This document shows positions 20,771-32,156 of a stretch of 64,000 nucleotides of DNA, piece after piece; position 1 is the stretch's first letter, and each line of letters starts with the position of its first letter. The notes under the pieces were generated by a model. That model was not told where the DNA came from, ran no database searches, and saw nothing but the letters and a program-made list of their open reading frames with translations. Both the position numbers and the translations under genes were made by a program. This DNA comes from Nannochloris sp. 'desiccata' (taxonomy: Eukaryota; Chlorophyta; Trebouxiophyceae; Chlorellales; Chlorellaceae). The stretch covers positions 1,054,001 to 1,118,000 of the forward strand of contig JAGTXX020000012.1 in the NCBI GenBank assembly GCA_019044685.2. The letters run 5' to 3'.

Positions 20771-21401
20771 ACAATTTTTTAAATACTCTGAAATCTATAT
20801 TTTATCGAGCCGGTTGCCCAATTGATGAAAACGCGTTTCTTCTTTCAGATATTCATAAAACAACAACGAGAAGATGACCAAAATTTCATTGCCTTTTTCA
20901 AAACTTTTCTCCTTAGAATAGTAGTATTTGAGAAATATTCTTTGTCTATTGATATGATATGATACGATTTTGAGTGCTTTGTGTTTCTTTTTAGCTATAG
21001 CTATTTTTTTTCTTTCATTTTGCGGTCTCTGCACCGCTTCAAAAAAAAAACGAGATGAATACATGACTTCCCCGTCTTGCCCTATACAACAAACTTTGCA
21101 AATAATGGATGTACTGCTATCATCAATGTTTCGTTTGTCTGCTAATTGCTTTCAAGAATAACAATTTTTTCTCTGAGATAGCCGTCTTGAGGCGGTTTTG
21201 TCCTTTTAAATATACTTGTTGCAGAGAACTGGCGTAGTAGAGAATCACAACGGCCACGCCAGAATGTAATAAAGAGTAAAAAAAGAAGAACTGAGTGTTA
21301 TTATTCAGTTTATCACAGTAATATACGATTAATGAAAAAAGAAGAAAAAAAGCTGCAGACGCCTTCAACTTTTCTTCTCCACAGCTTCATGACACTAGAT
21401 T
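20771..21401. other. Convergent intergenic region, AT-rich
   Basis: 631 bases between the stops of two convergent genes. Long A/T tracts only; short frames here are not credible. Confidence 0.4.
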
Positions 21402-22832
21402 TTATTCTGTCTTGCTGGGTAACCTAAAACTCAACGATAAACTGATATACGCAGATGCTAACTGCACCAAAATAATCACAATCCCAGAAAACACTACAAT
21501 TTTCTCTGCTACTGTTTCCTTCACACAGTGCTCCGGCAAGTCGGCAATATAATCTTTCCCGGCCGCTTGCTTTTTATCCAGCTGATTCTCAAAAATGGCA
21601 TCGAATTTCTCTCTTTTTGCTTTTTTCTGTTCCTGCTGTCTACTCAGAGCCATACCGGCACTCCCCACCATTAACGTATCATATGAATTTGCCTTTCTAC
21701 GTTGCATGGCTGCCTGCATGTTTGGCAATTCCCTCATGGCCTGGATCAATTCGGGGTGCTGCGCTTTATCTGGCACCACATTGAGATCAGTTAAAGCATT
21801 GAGAATGTCTCTATATTCTTCATAGCTGAGATGCTCATTGACACCGCCATGATCAGCTGTACCTTGAGTGCCAGGGCTACCTCCATTGAGCCCACCACTA
21901 TGCGCTTTCGTGATTCTGTCCATAACCCGGTCAGCGGTGTCCAGCCTCTTTCTTAAAGAAGCTTTATCTTCTTCACTCATTTTCGAAATAGTTTCTGCGT
22001 TGATAGAATCATTTTTCAATACGGAAGCAAGGACTTCTTCCGCATGACGACGGACCATCTCCACTTTAGCACGGATATAATTTAAATCCGTAAATTTCAA
22101 CTGCTGCTGTTCCCGTTTGAGCTCAGCCACTGCCCCACTGCCTTGTTGTACCATGGTCAAGGTATCTTCCAGTTCATTTAATCGATCGTACACAGCGTGC
22201 ATTGCCTCAGCATTACGTGTTGCTTGGACTAAGCCTTCTGTTACTTTACCACGGTGGTGCAGCTCAGCAAGAGCGCAATCTACTTGAGCGTCGCGAACAA
22301 CTTCCCCGACAAACTGGAAAGCAAGTAGTATTCCTACTATAGAAATAACAAGCTGAAGGTTGATTAAGTTTGCAGAACGTTTAGTGCCACCCAAATACCC
22401 GATAGCTCCGCAGACGATGAGGAGGAAACCGAGAAAGAGGCCGGTTGTTTCAGTGAATTGATATAGGTAGCGGGTGGAAAGAAGCAACGTAATGAGACCG
22501 ACGATGACTTGGCCAATGGAGACGTTACGTTCAGCTGCAGCCCATTTCATGCTTGCTGTACAAAAGTAAGGGAAACGTGGGAGAGAGAATAGTCAGTTTA
22601 AGTTTGGAAAAGAAGAGAAGGTGCTGGTGACAGCCGAGCAAGCGATGAAAGCAAAATTTAGAACTTTTGAAAAGGTTGAGGGATCTGGACTATGAATGAT
22701 TAATTTGAGAAGCAACGCACATTTCTTGGATCCAAATGATTCTCCCAGAAGCATCCCAGCAGGGCTTGGTGAGGGAGAGTAGCCAACTGGCTTTGTCGGA
22801 CTGCCATGTTGAGGAGACAATGAAGCAAACAT
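21402..22832 (-). CDS. Unknown four-helix membrane protein with long coiled-coil loop
   Basis: Two exons, 22721-22832 and 21402-22555, with a 165-nt GTGCGT...TACAG intron (phase 1); 421 residues. If the intron is not used, a shorter product could start at the ATG at 22550. The N-terminal 37 residues are Ser-Pro-rich (KPVGYSPSPSPAG) and probably cytosolic. Three hydrophobic helices follow (IGQVIVGLITLLLSTRYLY; TGLFLGFLLIVCGAIGYLG; LVISIVGILLAFQFVG). A ~230-residue charged, helical loop comes next, and a fourth helix lies near the C-terminus (VVFSGIVIILVQLASAYISL). The topology is tetraspanin-like, but the Cys-Cys-Gly hallmark of the large loop is absent, so I do not call it a tetraspanin. Function unknown. 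Confidence 0.72.
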
Positions 22833-23389
22833 TGGCGCTGGACTTGGTGGCTGTGACCTCGTTGGGAGAGATACGCCCGAGGATCGATTATTGATATCCA
22901 GTTTTCTTGATTTAAATGGGTAAGCAGGGCTAAGCAATGTTTTGTCAAGACGAGAAGGGTGGTTCTGATAGCCAAGGATGTGATGTCCGACCCAATTCAA
23001 TTGGCCAAGCAGAAACAAACTAAGAGAATTGGAATTTTTAAATGAAGAAATCTGGGTGGTTCAAGGCTCTACAGGGATGGAAGGGTCGATCCAAAGCTTT
23101 CCTTCAGCCTTGGAAACTGGGTGAAGTTCGCTGAGTTCATCCAGTCAACGGAACGGCACTCTCCTAGAAACACTAGCTTCCACGAGGAAATTTAGCATAA
23201 GCAGAGCTCTGGCAGCCCTTAAACACGTATTTCTGAATTTCAAACAACTGGCCAAGGAAGCGATCTAGCTCGCAGAGGAAAATCTTGCAGTCGATCGTCC
23301 AATTTATTCTAATTAATCTTTCAAACATCATGATGATGATGTTGTGACCCTGTTAAATTTCGGAAAGACGCATATTTGCCATTGCAACC
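22833..23389. promoter_or_regulatory. Divergent upstream region of membrane protein and ataxin-3 genes
   Basis: 557 bases between two start codons. The part near 22833-23018 remains open in the frame of the upstream exon but has no ATG. A TGATGATGATG run lies at about 23331. Nothing else was recognised. Confidence 0.35.
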
Positions 23390-24841
23390 ATGTCAGATAT
23401 TTTGGACGTAAAAAATGCATCAGGAAGCGAAGCTGCTCCTGAATATTTCCTCTATCATGAGCCACAAGCGGCCGCACTCTGTGGCGTTCACGCCCTTAAT
23501 ACTCTGCTACAGGGCCCTTACATCGACGAGTTCCAGTGTGCTGAAATAGCACAGCAGCTTGATGCTGAAGAAAGTGCTTTATACGCAGAATCAGGCATGG
23601 ATTCGGCAGATTATCTTAAATTTGTCGCAGAAGGAAGTTTCAACCTCGACAACAGCGGCATGTTTTCAATTCAAGTTTTAAGTAAGGCTTTAGAAATGTG
23701 GGGCTTGACGTTGGCATCACTAAGCAGCCCTGACGCTGGCAATGCTCGGACAGAGCCTCAGCGATATACTGCCTTTATTTGTAATTTACAGGAACATTGG
23801 TTTACCATTAGAAAAATCCACGGAGAATGGTGGAATCTGAATTCATTATTTTCGGCTCCGGAGCCCTTGTCTCCTTTTTATTTGGCTGCATTTTTAGGGA
23901 CGTTACAGGAACAAGGGTATACCATCTTCCTTGTACGTGGTCCTTTAATGGAACCTGATCCTCCTGCTTCTGCTGTTGGTGGAGGTGGAGGCAATGGCGG
24001 TCAAACTCATGGCAGTGGACGTTGGATAGCAGCTTCCGAAGCACGGGAAGCCGTGAAACAAAAACAAGTTATGAAACAACAAGGTTTTCTTAAAGTTGCG
24101 GCTACTAATTTAGCATCAATGGCCTCAGCAGCGGGACAAAGGATGGTATTGCGCCCTCGAGGAGCTGTCGGGAGTGGGGGTACTGGTGCAAGACGAGATG
24201 TACAAGGACCAGTACCTCGTTCTCTGCCAGCTTTAGGTGATGATGAAGACGATGCTATGTTTACCGGAGATGACAATGACGATGTAGAATTACAACGAGT
24301 CTTAGCTGCAAGTAGACAAGACATGTTGGACAATCAAGGCAGTGGCAGTGGCGGTGGTGGTGGTGGTCTTGAGGGAGATGAAGATGCTGACCTGGCAGCT
24401 GCAATCGCAGCTTCTTTAGCTGAAAATAATGGACGACAACAGCAGCAGCAGCAGCAATCAGAAGACCCTGGTGATCTTATCTCTCAAAATCAGGATTTTA
24501 TAAAAGAAAAAGAAGAAAAGGTAAAAACTAAAGAGGCGATGGCGATGCTGATGGTGGGAGCATCTTGGCCAGAGCTTGGTGAAGAACCCAGAGCAGGCAC
24601 AGCAGGTATGCTAGAAATTGGGGTTAAACTACCCACTGGCCAGAGAAAATCTAGGCGGTTCCTAGCTGCTACAGATACAGTTGGCCATGTAGCTGCCTTT
24701 GCTGCTAGCTTAGGAGTCGATATGAAAACTCACCGCCTGGCGCTGTCATTCCCTCGAAGACTTTTAGAAAATTTGGAAGTTGTGTTAGCTGATGCGAAAG
24801 TTAATGACAAAGATGTGGTCTTTGTTGAACCAGTGTTTTGA
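23390..24841 (+). CDS. ATXN3: Ataxin-3-like deubiquitinase (Josephin-UIM-UBX)
   Basis: A single 483-residue exon. The Josephin cysteine protease domain occupies residues ~18-185, with the catalytic Cys in QAAALCGVHALN, His in EHWFTIR and Asn in WWNLNS. Two ubiquitin-interacting motifs follow (DDVELQRVLAASRQDM and DADLAAAIAASLAEN). The second is followed directly by seven glutamines. The C-terminus is a UBX domain (IGVKLPTGQRKSRRF ... VVFVEPVF), the arrangement I know from plant and algal ataxin-3 homologues, where UBX binds the p97/CDC48 ATPase. The expected role is editing Lys48/Lys63 ubiquitin chains in CDC48-linked protein quality control. A Gly-rich linker separates the catalytic and binding parts. 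Confidence 0.94.
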   Translation: MSDILDVKNASGSEAAPEYFLYHEPQAAALCGVHALNTLLQGPYIDEFQCAEIAQQLDAEESALYAESGMDSADYLKFVAEGSFNLDNSGMFSIQVLSKALEMWGLTLASLSSPDAGNARTEPQRYTAFICNLQEHWFTIRKIHGEWWNLNSLFSAPEPLSPFYLAAFLGTLQEQGYTIFLVRGPLMEPDPPASAVGGGGGNGGQTHGSGRWIAASEAREAVKQKQVMKQQGFLKVAATNLASMASAAGQRMVLRPRGAVGSGGTGARRDVQGPVPRSLPALGDDEDDAMFTGDDNDDVELQRVLAASRQDMLDNQGSGSGGGGGGLEGDEDADLAAAIAASLAENNGRQQQQQQQSEDPGDLISQNQDFIKEKEEKVKTKEAMAMLMVGASWPELGEEPRAGTAGMLEIGVKLPTGQRKSRRFLAATDTVGHVAAFAASLGVDMKTHRLALSFPRRLLENLEVVLADAKVNDKDVVFVEPVF

Positions 24842-25140
24842 GTAGTATAGTGTGTAATTTATCAAAGTCGAATTGTGGATCAAGCAGGTTGTAGATACGA
24901 AAGCAATCAAAAGGGGGCTGTGATTGTGCTGTACACAGGCAAGTGGTCTGCAAAGATTCCTTTGCCGCCAAATTTAAGCAACAGCCAAAATAAGTAATGA
25001 TATCTTATTCATTCAATACCTAAAAACCGGATGCAATGAGGGTTTTCCTGTTCGAAAGGTTAAAATAATGTCGACCAAGCGGCAGATTAGCAATCATAAT
25101 TGATATTTAGAATATACTGTGCATCGGTTTCGGTCACATT

Positions 25141-27164
25141 ATGCTGATCACGCAGTGGTTTAGTCTTATATTTGGACACGCACATCTGCTGTGGTAAGAA
25201 AAAGCTCCTCGAATTCTCTCCAGATCACCTCATCAGTATAATTTCTCCTTACATGCGTGAATCTCTTTAAATATCATTTCTTTACTTTTGGTTACGCGTG
25301 CAGGTCCATACAAACAGATGATCCAGATGACGACCCGCCTCTGTCAGATGCAGATTTCCTTATCTTTATCCTCACAGCCATTGGCCTCACGCTCATGGCG
25401 GGGCTCATGTCCGGGCTTACGCTTGGCCTGATGTCCCTCGACAACGTTGATCTAGAAGTCCTAAAACGCAGTGGTACATCCCATCAACGATCCTGCGCAG
25501 TTCGAATTCATCCAGTAGTAGAGAATCCACATCGGCTTTTAGTCACGCTTCTCGTTTGCAACGCCATTGCTGCTGAAGCCTTGCCTCTCGTCTTAGACCG
25601 TTTAACAGATCCTATCACCGCAGTTATTATTTCGGTAACTGTAGTGCTCTTATTTGGGGAGATTATTCCTCAGGCGGCGTGCTCTGCATATGGTTTAGAA
25701 ATTGGCGCCTTGTCAGCGCCCTTTGTGCGAGTACTCATGGTTCTTACTGCGCCTTTAAATATCCCTATAGCCTGGGTATTAGACAGAGTACTGGGCCACA
25801 GACAAACTGCACTATTCAGAAGAGGTCAACTGAAAGCTTTGGTGGATATTCATGGCCAGGGGCAAGCCTTTGGTGGTCAACTCTCACCAGATGAGGTTCG
25901 GATTATTAAAGGAGCTCTAGATTTGACAAATAAACGTGCAAAGGCTGCTATGACACCCTTAGACATGGTCTTCATGCTTTCATTAGACGATGTATTAGAT
26001 GAAACAACATTAACTGCAATTTTAGCTTCAGGCCATAGCAGAATTCCTGTTCACCGACCCGGGAACAAAAGCGAGATTCTAGGAATTTTGCTCGTTAAAG
26101 AATTAATTTTAGTAGATATTCACGCTGGAATTAAAGTTTCTTCTATGAAAATACGGTCTCTACCAGTTTTATTAGCTGAAACTCCGATGTATGATATGCT
26201 GAAATTGTTTGAATTAGGCAGAAGCCATATGGTGTTGCTGACACAACCGACGAGGGAGGCTCTTGCCAGATTGAAGGCAGAATCTCATGAGGTTGCGATC
26301 GATATTTATTCAATCAGTGATGGAGATTTCGGTAGCAGCGATGAAGGGGAACACGGTACTGGTGAGGGTAATGGGTTTGATTATGCAAGCAGAAGAGCTG
26401 GTTCAGTGAGTTCTTTTAGCAATGACGGGAGTAGTGACGGCCATGGCAGTGCATCTGCGTTTGATGTCTTTACCATTATATTTGAGCCCCATGAACTCCA
26501 GCCAGCTGGTATTATCACTTTGGAAGACGTTTTAGAAGAATTACTAGGTGCTGAGATTATTGATGAGAGTGATCAATATGTTGATAACCTGGGTCGAACA
26601 CGTGTCAACGCAGCAGCACTCGCAGCAACTCTACCACCACATCTGCGTAAAGCAGTAGCTTCGTGGGGTTTAACTCCAAGAATTGGGCCAGCTTCTCAAG
26701 TTCATAGAATGTCTACCTACGATAGAGAAGGTGGTGTGGGCGGCGCTGTGGGTGGTGCGTCTAGAACGACGATAACATCTGCACAAGGTGGTGGTATTGG
26801 AGGAGGAGAGATCGTTGGCTTTGTTGATAACTCTACTGAAGTAGGCGGCGGGAGGTTTGCTGCTCATTTGCCACGCGTGCTGCACCCAAGCACTACCTCT
26901 GCTGGTGGGAATGGTGTTGGTGTACGAACTGGCATTGGTGCTGGGTTGAATGTAGCTGGATTTAGATCAGCACGACGGCATTCTAGTTCTCAACGGCGTA
27001 GTATGAGTGTGACGCAAGGATTACAAGATCAATTAGCGTTGTTGCAGCCGTTGTTGGACGCACGGAGAGAGCGACTTTCTATTTTAGAGGACGACAGGGA
27101 AGGTACTGCCGAAGAAGAAGGGGAGGCTAATGTGGGCTCATTACGAAGAGAAAACAGTTTTTAA
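25141..27164 (+). CDS. CNNM/CorC-type divalent metal transporter
   Basis: Two exons, 25141-25193 and 25304-27164, with a 110-nt GTAAGA...GTGCAG intron (phase 2, restoring TGG); 637 residues. Exon 1 adds MLITQWFSLIFGHAHLLW, a signal-peptide-like N-terminus. The DUF21/CNNM membrane domain has four segments, with the typical GLTLMAGLMSGLTLGLMSLD, PHRLLVTLLVCNAIAAEALP and VLLFGEIIPQAACS. A tandem CBS (Bateman) module follows (AMTPLDMVFML ... HSRIPVHRPG ... LGILLVKELI; PAGIITLEDVLEELLGAEI). Family members export or sense Mg2+ (animal CNNM, yeast MAM3, plant CBS-DUF21). The final ~190 residues are Gly/Ser-rich and unlike the family core. A ~60-residue Ser/Gly insertion splits the second CBS motif. 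Confidence 0.92.
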
Positions 27165-27244
27165 ATTAAACTCATTATTAGACAATACAATATTAGTTTG
27201 TGATAAATTATCATTTGCAAAGTTCAAAAAATCAACTTTTTAAT

Positions 27245-28338
27245 TCAAGCCAGAACAACTTCCGCTACTTCAGGCAAGCCTGCTACTTTTACCTTTAACT
27301 CTGCAGCAACACTCTTCAACATCACACCTAATGCCTCTCTCAACTCCTTATCTTCTCTACTAACTGCATCGCTAAAAGTCAAAGGGATGTCAGATGTCAA
27401 ACCGACTGGGGTCACAGAGACCCACCCTCTTGCTACCGCCCAAGAATCGCTCCCTTCTCTAGTATCAGTCCTCAACATACCAGCTGCGTTTCTGAATGCA
27501 CGCATGACTACATTACCAGCATGTATTTCATGGTGTCCCTCTTCTCCTCCATGGCCGTGGGTTCCATTTGCAGTTGAAAAATGAGGGTCGGCCTCGACCT
27601 CTTGGAAGTCGGGAAAACTGCAATGTTGTCCTTGGAAACATAAGTGTAATCCTGTATAGTTTGCGTCGTATTTCTCCCCTGGAAAGTTGATGTTCACCAC
27701 ATAACCTTTCAATGAGAAAAATGGACGCGGAATAGCACCGGGAAGTATGCCTAGCGTGGCTTTAATTATACAGACGGCGTACTTTGCAGCGGAAAGATAT
27801 TGTTCTTCTGCTCTTGCTGCATGGTTGTCTAGAGAAAAGGCGAGTGCTGGGACATCTTTACATGCTGCTTCACGTGCAGCACCGACTGTGCCGCTGTAGA
27901 TGACGTGCAGGCCGCAATTATCTCCGCGATTGATACCACTTACAACAAGATCAAAGCTTGGGTTTGATAATAGGGGGCCGTAAAGAGCAATCATCACTGA
28001 ATCAGCTGGAGTTCCATCCTGTAGAAATAATAATAGATGCAAAGATTTATATGCAGTATGATATTGATAAATATATTATTGCTTTTGTTTTGATCACATA
28101 TTTTTGGGACAGATCTCACCACTGCAAAGGCTTCTGATGCGCCTTCCACTTCAATGTTGAAGGCATGTAAGTGTTTCCCGATTGTGATGCAGTGGGATTG
28201 CGCTGAACGCTCACCCATTGGCCCGCTTACTGCAAACTCGCAAAAATCTTGCAAATGAAGTTCATGAGCAAGAGCACGGAGGCCAGGGGCCACGACCCCA
28301 TCATCATTTGAAACTAACACTCTAGGCCGCATTTTCAT
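27245..28338 (-). CDS. SURE: SurE-like 5'/3'-nucleotidase (survival protein E)
   Basis: Two exons, 28120-28338 and 27245-28018, with a 101-nt GTGAGA...CTACAG intron (phase 0); 330 residues. The acid-phosphatase SurE fold starts at RPRVLVSNDDGVVAPGLRAL, where the two Asp residues bind the catalytic metal. The active-site Ser/Asn pieces ERSAQSH, the junction FAV/DGTPADSVMIAL and the motif DLVVSGINRGDNCGLHVIYSGTVGAAREA complete the signature. SurE enzymes dephosphorylate nucleoside monophosphates; plant versions exist but are little studied. No clear transit peptide is seen with the ATG at 28338. It shares a 186-bp divergent spacer with the SNF2 gene. Confidence 0.93.
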
Positions 28339-28524
28339 AAATTGATTAGGTTTTAAGAAGAGCCAGAGGAGAGCAGTGAAGAGGGGGAAATTCAAGAAAG
28401 AGTACTAGCCTAAAAAATCATCAAACTGGCCAATAAGATGCAAAGCATGATAAACTCCTCTTTCAAGTCTATAGCTCCCTCAATTAAATTTCTTTACCTC
28501 ATACTTCTATCCTACATCTAAAAA

Positions 28525-31500
28525 ATGGAGCAGAGCAATTTAGGAAGGCCAACGCCTTTAGCCACTGAAGGTCAAAGCTTGCAGAAAAACAAAAACTTTG
28601 GTCGGCCTTTCGCTGATATTTTCGCCATTGTAAGTAAAGATAATGAGCGCATCATAACAATAAAATATAAGCGCTTTTATTAAGGCCGTTTATTTGCTAA
28701 TATCTTGCAGGGAGCTGGCAAATGGATTACAGCGTCAACCGAGCTTGCACAGGGCGAAACTAAAATGCAACACGCTGTGCAGACCGCGTATGCTTCTTTA
28801 GATAGCCAATTTCACTCTGAAGTACCTCTAGAATATCAAAGTTTCCATCGGCTAGAAGCTGTCAAGCAGGCAGCTACCCTTTGCATCTTGCAAGCTGACA
28901 AGAATAGCTCTCGGGGCTTGCGCCCAACCGAAAAAGCTTTTTCTCAAGAGCCCAAAGCTCCTAAAGTCTCTCTTAGAAGCCAGTTTCGTGCTGCAGAAAC
29001 CTCTGGAATGTACTATTTAAACGATCTTGATGTCAAAGTGCTTTTTTCTCTTGCTGCTGATGCTTCTAAAAAAATCTCTCTGCACTTGGTCCCTACTTTG
29101 AGCTGTGGAGGCGCGCCCCTTCCCCCCTCCAAGCTTATTCCCAAGCTGGTGGAAAGCAACTTGCTTGCACACCGTTCTGATCTAATTTCTAATACTGGTA
29201 ATACATCTTTAGATCCTAGAAGAGCTGAAAATGAGGATCCTAATGCTACCAAAAGAAATGCAAAACCAGCTCCTCTTCCTCCTGCGCCTGCAACTCCAGA
29301 GCAGCAAAGAAAGGCACTTGTCAAAAACTTAACTCTGCTTCTTAACAAAAATTGTTTGCACGCACGGCGCCTTATTTTCCGTGCAGCAGCTACCTATGGT
29401 GCTGAAGCTCTGCGTCCAAGAGCTGCTTCCCTTGCCACTGCCCGTGCAGCTCGTAATGCAAGCCTTCTTGCTGCTCACTCACAAGCAAAGAAACTTTGGA
29501 AAGCCGAAAGAGCCAAAGCTCAACGTGCACGTCTTGAGGCGCTTAAATTTGATGATTTGGAAGGATATATGCGTTTGGTTCAAACAGCGAAAAGCTCTCA
29601 AATAGATTCTTTACTCGCTCAGACTGATGCTTGCTTGCGTCAGCTGGCTGCTCGTTTGAAAAGTCGCAACGGCAGCAACAACAACAACGCTGCCAATGGA
29701 AGTACTACCCCCTCCTCTTCTTCTTCTAAAGACCCTACTACCCAACACAAAGAAGACGAAGGGTTTTCAGCTCTTAAACAAAGCAGCGAGAACTGGAATT
29801 CTCTAGCAGCTGCTTTCAATGCTGGTGGCATATCTCATCAACCTGAGCTCCTCACCGGAGGGGAGCTGAGGGAATATCAAATGAGAGGTCTTCGCTGGAT
29901 GGTGAGCTTACGTGATAATGGAATGAATGGCATTTTAGCTGATGAGATGGGATTAGGCAAGACAGTGCAAGTTATAGCCTTGGTTGCACACTGCTTAGCT
30001 ACAGCTACAGCTACAGCTACAGCTACAACTGCTAGCATTGGAAATGGTTTTGACAGCAAGGACGGCGTTCGTTGGAGCGCCCCATTTTTGATCGCTGCCC
30101 CTGCGTCTGTACTTCCCAATTGGGAGAATGAGTTCAAACGATGGGCTCCTTCGATTAAAGTGGTGTCATACAGAGGTCCTGCTGCGGAAAGGGAAATGAA
30201 ATTTCAAAAAGAAATGAAGAAAATCCGAGGTACTGGTAAAAATACTGTTCCGCAGTACACTTTTCATGTAGTGTTGACTTCGTACGAATATCTGATGGGT
30301 GCATTAGACCGTCCTAGACTTTCTAGTATCCCTTGGAGCTATATCATCATAGATGAAGGGCACAGATTAAAAAATTCTGGCTGTAAACTCAACGCTGAGC
30401 TGGCGCATTACCGTGCTACAAACCGTTTGCTGCTTACTGGCACCCCTCTACAGAATGGAATTGATGAACTTTGGACTTTGTTAAATTTCTTAATGCCGGA
30501 TTTGTTTAGTTCGTCTGATGATTTTCAAACTTGGTTTGGAGGTGCGATGCGTCGTTCTAATGGTGCCAGCTGGGGCGGGGGAAACAGGGGAGGTATCGCA
30601 AAGGTAGGTGGTCAAGAAGATTCTGATGCTGAAGATGCTGAAGATGATGCTATGCATGCTGCAATGCTATCTGAAGAAGAAGTCCTCATCGTCACAAGTA
30701 GACTCCACCAAGTATTGCGCCCCTTTATGCTCCGTCGCTTAAAAGAAGCCGTCGCGGGGGAGCTTCCAGCGAAAGTAGAACACCTCGTTCCTTGTGTACC
30801 TTCTCCTTACCAAGCAGCGCTCTTTTCTGCTCTAACAGAGCAGTTGCAGGGTCCCAATGGCGTTCGTGGTGTTTCTAATACAATTATGGAGATGCGAAAT
30901 ATCTGCAACCATCCGTTAATCTCAAAATTACATCAACAGGGTATTGAAGCAGCTTTACCTCGTCATCCTCTCCCTTCAGAAGTCCGTCTTTGCGCAAAAC
31001 TAGAAGTTTTAGACCGTATACTATTAAAGTTGAAGGCTTCAGGGCATAGATGCTTGATTTTCTGTACTATGACACGATTGCTTGACGTCTTGGAAAGCTA
31101 CTTGGAGTGGCGTGGTCTAGGCTATCTTCGTCTTGATGGCAGTACCAATTCAAACGACCGTGGTGCTTTGGTTGATTCCTTCAATGCACCCGATTCCCCT
31201 GCCTTTGCCTTTTTGCTAAGCGTCCGTGCAGGTGGGGTTGGTCTGAACCTTCAAAGCTGCAGACACTGTTATTTTTTACGATACAGACTGGAACCCACAA
31301 ATGGATGCCCAAGCAGCAGCGCGCGCGCACCGTATTGGCCAAAAGAGAGATGTTTTGGTTTTGAGAATGCAAACTGTGGGCACTGTGGAAGAAAGAGTGT
31401 CGGCTGTCGCTGCTGATAAACGTGGAATGGCTGATCGGTCTATTACCGGTGGATTTTTTGATGGGAAAACGAGTGCAGCTGAAAGACAGAAGTATTTGCT

Positions 31501-31870
31501 AGGCTTGCTGAAAGATACAGATAATGGTTGTGGCGGCGGCGGGAAAGGCAACAGAGATGGTAGTTCAGGAAATCTGAGCGATTCGGAGCTCAACACACTG
31601 CTTGCCCGCACTGATGAGGAGCTCAAACTATTTGAAAAAGAAGATGCACGGCTGATTGCTTCTGAAAAAGAAGCCTGGGAGAAATCTAGCTGCTCTTCAT
31701 CTTCCAGTACTTCCACACTCACCACTGCCTATTCCCGCTTAGCTTCTGCTGAAGAGGTCGCCCCTTTAACCGCTGCAGCACTTGCTGAGCTGAATCCTCG
31801 AGATCCTGATGAAGGAAAAGAATTTGGCCGTGGGAAACGTTCAAGAACTGAAACATCGTATAAAGTCTAA
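28525..31870 (+). CDS. SNF2/Brahma-class chromatin-remodelling ATPase, one-base frameshift near 31258
   Basis: Exon 1 (28525-28629) joins exon 2 at 28711 across an 81-nt intron (phase 0). A helical N-terminal region precedes the DEXHc domain: [41 protein letters not shown] (DEGH box) and [10 protein letters not shown]. The HELICc domain has [14 protein letters not shown] and [12 protein letters not shown]. At 31258 one extra base shifts the frame. The conserved continuation (ADTV...DTDWNP...[11 protein letters not shown]) resumes in the next frame from 31259 to the stop at 31870. The C-terminal part holds an SnAC-like segment ([28 protein letters not shown]), so the protein belongs to the SWI/SNF-RSC class. 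A bromodomain is absent. As read, translation would stop at 31416. Sequencing error, strain mutation and +1 recoding are all possible. Confidence 0.88.
30001..30024 (+). repeat. Hexanucleotide repeat (ACAGCT)4 inside SNF2 ATPase
   Basis: Four perfect ACAGCT units encode alternating Thr-Ala just after motif I of the SNF2 helicase domain. It is a length-polymorphism candidate inside a conserved catalytic domain. Confidence 0.85.
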
Positions 31871-32156
31871 AAAGAACGCTGCCATTCATTCGTCTTTACT
31901 TTTTTGAGATCATTTTTAAACTTGTTTCAAACCTGATACAAGTTTTCCTAAAACGACAGAGAAGAGAAGAAAAGTGCATTTTCAAAATAAATTATCTACG
32001 CAAAATAGAGCAAAAAATGGGAAGTGTTATGTATATAGTAAAGTATTGATACAAAAACTAAATCAAGAAATGATTTTTCGAAATAGAAAGAAAAAAAGAA
32101 TAAGAATGAAAGGAGAAAGTACACGGCAACCGCCCACTACAATAAAATTAATCAAT

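Noticed and set aside
28338..28395. Longer N-terminus for the SurE-like protein
   Set aside because: The extension has only a TTG start; the first ATG is at 28338 and the domain begins immediately after it.
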